A stretch of 64,000 nucleotides of DNA, from the NCBI GenBank assembly GCA_004297445.1, contig SCUK01000077.1, forward strand, positions 1-64,000. The letters are read 5' to 3'. Positions 59,658-64,000 of this stretch are shown piece by piece. A program made the translations under genes and the position numbers. Within the stretch, counting starts at the first letter, position 1; each line of letters starts with the position of its first letter. This stretch comes from Anaerolineae bacterium. GTDB lineage: Bacteria; Chloroflexota; Anaerolineae; Anaerolineales; UBA11579. The notes beneath the pieces are model-generated. The model searched no databases. It was given only the letters and a program-made list of their open reading frames with translations, and was not told the origin of the DNA.

Positions 59658-60341
59658 CTAGGAGACCGAGAAGAGGTTGGACCGACCCTGTTTCCCTGCG
59701 TGGCTTAATGCGCCGGCGGTGCGGAGGGTCCAGGTCATTTTCCCGGCGAGACTGGTGGGGATGCGCAAAGCTGCCGCCAGCTGGGCGTTGGTGAACGGTG
59801 CGGCCAGGCCGGGTGGGAGCAACGCGAGATAATCGGAGAGGCCGGAGAGGCGGTGCTCATCCATCACGTGGATAAGCCGCCTAGCGGTGATGCTCCAGTG
59901 ACGCCGCCGCCAGGAACCCTGGCCATCGTCGGTCCAGTCTTCCTCCATTTCAATGAAGAGGAGGGTGACTGTCAGGTTGGGATCGGGCAGCAGGTCGGCA
60001 ATGCGCAGAAGCTCGCGAAACGCGTCCTCGATGCAGGCCTGTTTGGGCGAACGGCGACGTGGCCGGGCGGTGCCATCGGCGTCGATGCGTTGTATCCACT
60101 TGAGGCGTGCCAGTGGGTGGATGAGGTTGACCGGGTAGCGTGGCAGAAGGGCGGCGATTTTGGGGCGGATGGCAGCAAGATTGCGGGTTTGAATTTCGAT
60201 GATTTGGCCGGGGCGAAGGATATCGATAATGTACCCGTCAAGCCCGATTTCAAGCTGGTCACCGGGGCGGGCAATATGTTGCTTTAGAGCGGCGTGCAGC
60301 GCACTTTCGCCCAGCGTTCCGATGGCGTTGGCCGGCGTCAT
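59658..60341 (-). CDS. Hypothetical protein with PD-(D/E)XK-like N-terminus and possible C-terminal wHTH
   Basis: GTLGESALHAALKQHI...LEIGLDGYIIDILRPGQIIEIQTRNLAAIRPKI; FTNAQLAAALRIPTSLAGKMTWTLRTAGAL. Confidence 0.65.
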   Translation of the reverse strand: MTPANAIGTLGESALHAALKQHIARPGDQLEIGLDGYIIDILRPGQIIEIQTRNLAAIRPKIAALLPRYPVNLIHPLARLKWIQRIDADGTARPRRRSPKQACIEDAFRELLRIADLLPDPNLTVTLLFIEMEEDWTDDGQGSWRRRHWSITARRLIHVMDEHRLSGLSDYLALLPPGLAAPFTNAQLAAALRIPTSLAGKMTWTLRTAGALSHAGKQGRSNLFSVS

Positions 60342-60542
60342 GGGGTCATTGTATCCCAATGGGGGTCAAGAATTCTGACTTGAAACGCCGATATATTTTC
60401 CCCAAAAGTGCGGATTTTCAGGCTGGACTCATTGAAACAAAATCTTCCGGATGCTGCAAGGCGGCGGGTGTGTGATAGGTGTATAATCTGCGTGTTAGTT
60501 GGCCCTATACTGGTGAGGAACGTTCTACGGCGAGAACAACTT

Positions 60543-63227
60543 ATGCGACGATATCTTAGCATCCGTTGGAAGCTGCTGCTTCCATTCATCGTACTCATTG
60601 TCATGGTTCTGGTTGTGCTGTTGCCCGGTATCCGAACGTTGGCTGGCAACCGAATCGAAGGGGAGGCTGACCGGCGTTTGGGGACGCTGGCTGAATCGGT
60701 GGGTGCGCTCATCGTGGATTCGGAAAACCAGGCGTTTCTGAGCGCCAACTTTGCGGCGAATCTGAACGAACTGGTGCGGGCCGGGGACGATGTCGATGAA
60801 ATTGGGCCAATCCTTCAGACCACCAAAGAATCCCTGGGATTACAGGAACTGAGCTATTTTGGCTCCGACTACCAGCCGGGCGACCTGCCGCTGTATTATG
60901 GTGGACCGATTGTGGCGCGACGCCTTCAGGTGAGCGAGAAGACCACTCAATTGCGCGAGGCGTTGTTACGGGCAGTTGCGGAAAGCGGCATGACGACCAG
61001 CGGCGTCGTGTTGGCGCCGCAATCATCGCAAATCATTGGCGTGGCTCCGGTGGGTGGCGCCAACAACGGCATTGTGATGGCCGTGTTCTACATTGACGAA
61101 GCTTTTGTCCAGCGCATCAGCGATATCCTTGGGGCGGAGGTTGCTATCGTGGTGGACAACGCGATTGTGGCGAGCACCATCCCGATAGAAACTGGGTACG
61201 AAAGTCTGTTGACACTGGATTTCCTTGACCTTTCTGCTGGCCCCAGGGGTACCAATCTTTCGTTGGACGATGAAACCAGTCGTATGCTGGCGAGTACCCT
61301 GACGCTGGATGGCGATGAACAGGGCGTGGTGCTGGTTGCCCAGCCGACGCGCGATTTGTTACAAGTGCTTTCGGATATCCAATACCTTCTGCTGGTTTTC
61401 TCGATTGTGGTGGCGGTGAGCAGCCTGGTGTTTGGCCTAGGCATCCTTAGCAACTTCTCCAGGCCGATTCGCGAACTGGTGGAAGCCACAAACCGGGTAG
61501 CCGGAGGGGATTTCAATTACCGGCTGGTGCGGCTGCATAATTTTGTTAAAGATGAAATCATAGAACTCGGCGAGAATTTCAACACGATGACCGAGCGCCT
61601 GCACGGACTATATACCGGCCTGGAAGACCGGGTACAGGAACGGACGGAAGAATTGGAAGTGGCGCTGAGGGACCTTTCCGTGGCGCGTGACCAGGCGCTG
61701 GACGCCAGCCGAGCAAAAAGCACCTTCCTGGCGAACATGAGCCATGAACTGCGCACGCCGCTCAATGCCATCATCGGGTACAGCGAAATGCTGCTCGAAG
61801 ATGCGCAGGTGTCCGGTTATAACGACATGGAAAGCGACCTGGATCGCATCCTGGTTTCCAGCCGACACCTGCTGCAACTGATCAATGACGTGCTGGACCT
61901 TTCCAAGATCGAGGCCGGCAAGATGGATGTGTACCTCGAGACGTTTGACGTGCGGCTATTGGTGGGAGATACGGCCGGAACTGTGCAGACATTGATGAGC
62001 AAGAATTACAACGAATTCAAAGTAAATATGACCGGGGAATTGGGCGAGATGCTGTCGGATGCGACGAAAGTGCGGCAGGTGCTATTGAACCTGCTCAGCA
62101 ACTCGGCCAAGTTCACACAGAACGGCGTTATTACACTGGATGTGTGGCGCGAAAGTAACTGGCTGACCTTCCGGGTGGTGGACACCGGAATTGGTATGAC
62201 GCAGGAGCAAGTGGACCGGCTCTTTCAAGCGTTCCAGCAGGGGGATTCGTCAACGACGCGGAACTATGGGGGCACGGGCCTGGGCCTCGCCATTTGCAGG
62301 CACTACTGCCGCATGTTGGGCGGCGACATTGAAGTGCACAGCACCAAGGATGTGGGCTCCACGTTCACGGTGCGCGTTCCGGCGACGCTTGAACAGGTGA
62401 CGACGATGCCGGTGGAGTCCAAGCCGCGTAGCGACGAGGCTCGACCGCGCCCCGCTGGATTGGACACTAGCGCTGCCGATGGCCGGTGCACAGTGCTGGT
62501 TATCGACGACGACCCATCAGCACGCGACCTGATGGCCCGGTTCCTCGAGAAAGAGAATCTGCGAGTCATCACGGCGGAGAATGGCCGGTTGGGTCTTGAA
62601 ATGGCTCAGGAATTAAGACCGGATGTCATCACGCTAGATGTGGTGATGCCGGACCTGGACGGCTGGGCAATCCTCTCCACGATTAAGACGAACCCCGACC
62701 TGAAGGATATCCCGGTCATCATGGTGAGTATGCTGGGCGACCGGAATACCGGCTATATGTTGGGCGCGGCAGATTATCTCATCAAGCCGATTGACCGTGA
62801 ACAGCTTTCGCGTACGCTGCACAAATACCGCTGCGATGTGGGCGCGTGCAAATTATTGCTGGTGGAAGATGATGAGCCGACGCGTTCGATGATGCGCTCG
62901 TTGTTGACGCGCGAGGGGTGGCGCATTACCGAAGCTGAAAATGGCCGGGTGGGGCTGGACAAAGTGAAGAAAGAACTTCCGGACTTGATCCTACTGGACC
63001 TGATGATGCCGGAAATGGACGGCTTTGATTTCCTGCATGCTATCCGCACGGTGCCGGGAGCATCTACTGTGCCGGTGGTCATCCTGACGGCTAAGGACCT
63101 TACCGCGGAAGACCAACGGCGGTTGTCCGGCTATGTGGAATCGATTTATCAAAAAGGGTCTTACGCCAAGGAAGACTTGCTTTCGGAAATCCGCGACTTG
63201 ATTGCGGCACATACCAACACCAAATAG
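60543..63227 (+). CDS. Membrane hybrid sensor histidine kinase with two receiver domains
   Basis: Two TMs, [46 protein letters not shown], two REC domains ([28 protein letters not shown]). Confidence 0.93.
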   Translation: MRRYLSIRWKLLLPFIVLIVMVLVVLLPGIRTLAGNRIEGEADRRLGTLAESVGALIVDSENQAFLSANFAANLNELVRAGDDVDEIGPILQTTKESLGLQELSYFGSDYQPGDLPLYYGGPIVARRLQVSEKTTQLREALLRAVAESGMTTSGVVLAPQSSQIIGVAPVGGANNGIVMAVFYIDEAFVQRISDILGAEVAIVVDNAIVASTIPIETGYESLLTLDFLDLSAGPRGTNLSLDDETSRMLASTLTLDGDEQGVVLVAQPTRDLLQVLSDIQYLLLVFSIVVAVSSLVFGLGILSNFSRPIRELVEATNRVAGGDFNYRLVRLHNFVKDEIIELGENFNTMTERLHGLYTGLEDRVQERTEELEVALRDLSVARDQALDASRAKSTFLANMSHELRTPLNAIIGYSEMLLEDAQVSGYNDMESDLDRILVSSRHLLQLINDVLDLSKIEAGKMDVYLETFDVRLLVGDTAGTVQTLMSKNYNEFKVNMTGELGEMLSDATKVRQVLLNLLSNSAKFTQNGVITLDVWRESNWLTFRVVDTGIGMTQEQVDRLFQAFQQGDSSTTRNYGGTGLGLAICRHYCRMLGGDIEVHSTKDVGSTFTVRVPATLEQVTTMPVESKPRSDEARPRPAGLDTSAADGRCTVLVIDDDPSARDLMARFLEKENLRVITAENGRLGLEMAQELRPDVITLDVVMPDLDGWAILSTIKTNPDLKDIPVIMVSMLGDRNTGYMLGAADYLIKPIDREQLSRTLHKYRCDVGACKLLLVEDDEPTRSMMRSLLTREGWRITEAENGRVGLDKVKKELPDLILLDLMMPEMDGFDFLHAIRTVPGASTVPVVILTAKDLTAEDQRRLSGYVESIYQKGSYAKEDLLSEIRDLIAAHTNTK

Positions 63228-63245
63228 AAAGCATCGAAGAGAGTC

Positions 63246-63617
63246 ATGGCGACAATACTGCTGGTTGAAGACAATGAAATGAACCGAGACATGCTGACCC
63301 GGCGCTTGCAGCGTACCGGGCACCAAGTATTGATTGCGACCAATGGCCAGGAGGGCTTGGACACGGCGCGCCAGGCGCGTCCCGATGTGGTGCTGATGGA
63401 TATGAGTCTGCCGGTGCTGGATGGCTGGGAGGCCAGCCGCCGCATGAAGAGTGACCCGGACCTGGGCGTGATTCCAATTATTGCGCTGACGGCGCATGCC
63501 ATGGCGGAAGACAGGCAGAAGGCCATTGACGCAGGCTGCGATGATTATCAGACCAAACCGATTGACTTCCCGATGCTGATGGAAAAAATTGAGCGGTTCC
63601 TGAAGCCTGCCGCTTAA
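63246..63617 (+). CDS. Stand-alone response regulator receiver protein
   Basis: MATILLVEDNEMNRDMLTRRL; DVVLMDMSLPVLDGWEASRRMK; ALTAHAM; no output domain. Confidence 0.93.
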   Translation: MATILLVEDNEMNRDMLTRRLQRTGHQVLIATNGQEGLDTARQARPDVVLMDMSLPVLDGWEASRRMKSDPDLGVIPIIALTAHAMAEDRQKAIDAGCDDYQTKPIDFPMLMEKIERFLKPAA

Positions 63618-63625
63618 CTCCCCGA

Positions 63626-64000
63626 ATGCACACGCAACAAGTTCAGTCTCCGAACGCAAAAGAATATTATTCACTTATGAGGCACGAACTGCGCACGCCG
63701 CTGAATGCCATTATTGGCTACGGCGAAATGCTGCAGGAAGACGCGCTCGATTACGGGTTGACTGAGTACCAGGAGTCCATCAACCAGGTGGTGGATTACG
63801 GCAAAGAACTCAACGCGATGGTGCAGGATTTGCTGACGACGCCTGACATCCGTGAAAACCCGGACGCGGTGGATGTGAGCGCTCTGCGGGGAAGCGTGGT
63901 GGAACGGCTGACGCCAACTGCGGAGAGCCTGATGGCTCTCAGCACACGACTGGTGTTGAAAGCCGGGGACGAAGACCAGACGCTGATGACGTCTAACCTG
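63626..64000 (+). CDS. Histidine kinase, 3' truncated by window end
   Basis: Open frame from ATG at 63626 to the window end: [40 protein letters not shown]... Confidence 0.8.
   Translation, partial: MHTQQVQSPNAKEYYSLMRHELRTPLNAIIGYGEMLQEDALDYGLTEYQESINQVVDYGKELNAMVQDLLTTPDIRENPDAVDVSALRGSVVERLTPTAESLMALSTRLVLKAGDEDQTLMTSNL

Noticed and set aside
58590-59708. 372-aa plus-strand ORF opposite the CASTOR-like channel
   Set aside because: Antisense shadow frame, Gly/Asp-rich, no motifs.
1-64000. CRISPR arrays, prophage, integron or toxin-antitoxin islands
   Set aside because: No regularly spaced direct repeats, integrase/transposase or typical toxin-antitoxin pairs were found on reading the ORF track and sequence.

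Overview
64 kb of high-GC bacterial chromosome, probably Chloroflexota judging by gene content and protein style (inference only, no marker gene tested). About 47 protein-coding genes, two tRNAs, one cobalamin riboswitch and several intrinsic terminators or hairpins are supported. No CRISPR array, rRNA, transposase or phage module was seen. Main loci: (1) a tightly coupled minus-strand operon of a GcvT-like aminomethyltransferase, two phytoene-desaturase-like FAD oxidoreductases, a Rieske oxygenase and a small Cys/His protein; (2) kynureninase, MarR and a heterodimeric ABC exporter; (3) relA/spoT, moeA, VKOR, glpD, ADP-forming acyl-CoA synthetase, focA, mobA, fused 2-oxoacid dehydrogenase E1, histidine kinase, dapL-like, hflX, and FAD/Fe-S dehydrogenase; (4) a sigma-54 module (rpoN, NtrB-like kinase, NtrC-like activator) in which RpoN carries a zinc-ribbon-like insertion, the activator lacks a C-terminal HTH, and a near-palindromic pair of back-to-back -24/-12 promoters lies upstream; (5) trmFO, M28 peptidase, LmbE-like deacetylase, rpiA and pgi; (6) a B12 uptake/salvage operon under a cobalamin riboswitch; (7) a KimA-like K+ transporter next to a CASTOR/POLLUX-like channel; (8) a PD-(D/E)XK-like hypothetical protein and a histidine kinase/response regulator cluster at the right edge. 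The best candidates for undescribed biology are the sigma-54 module and the oxygenase/demethylase-type operon. All family calls come from reading motifs; no database search was run.
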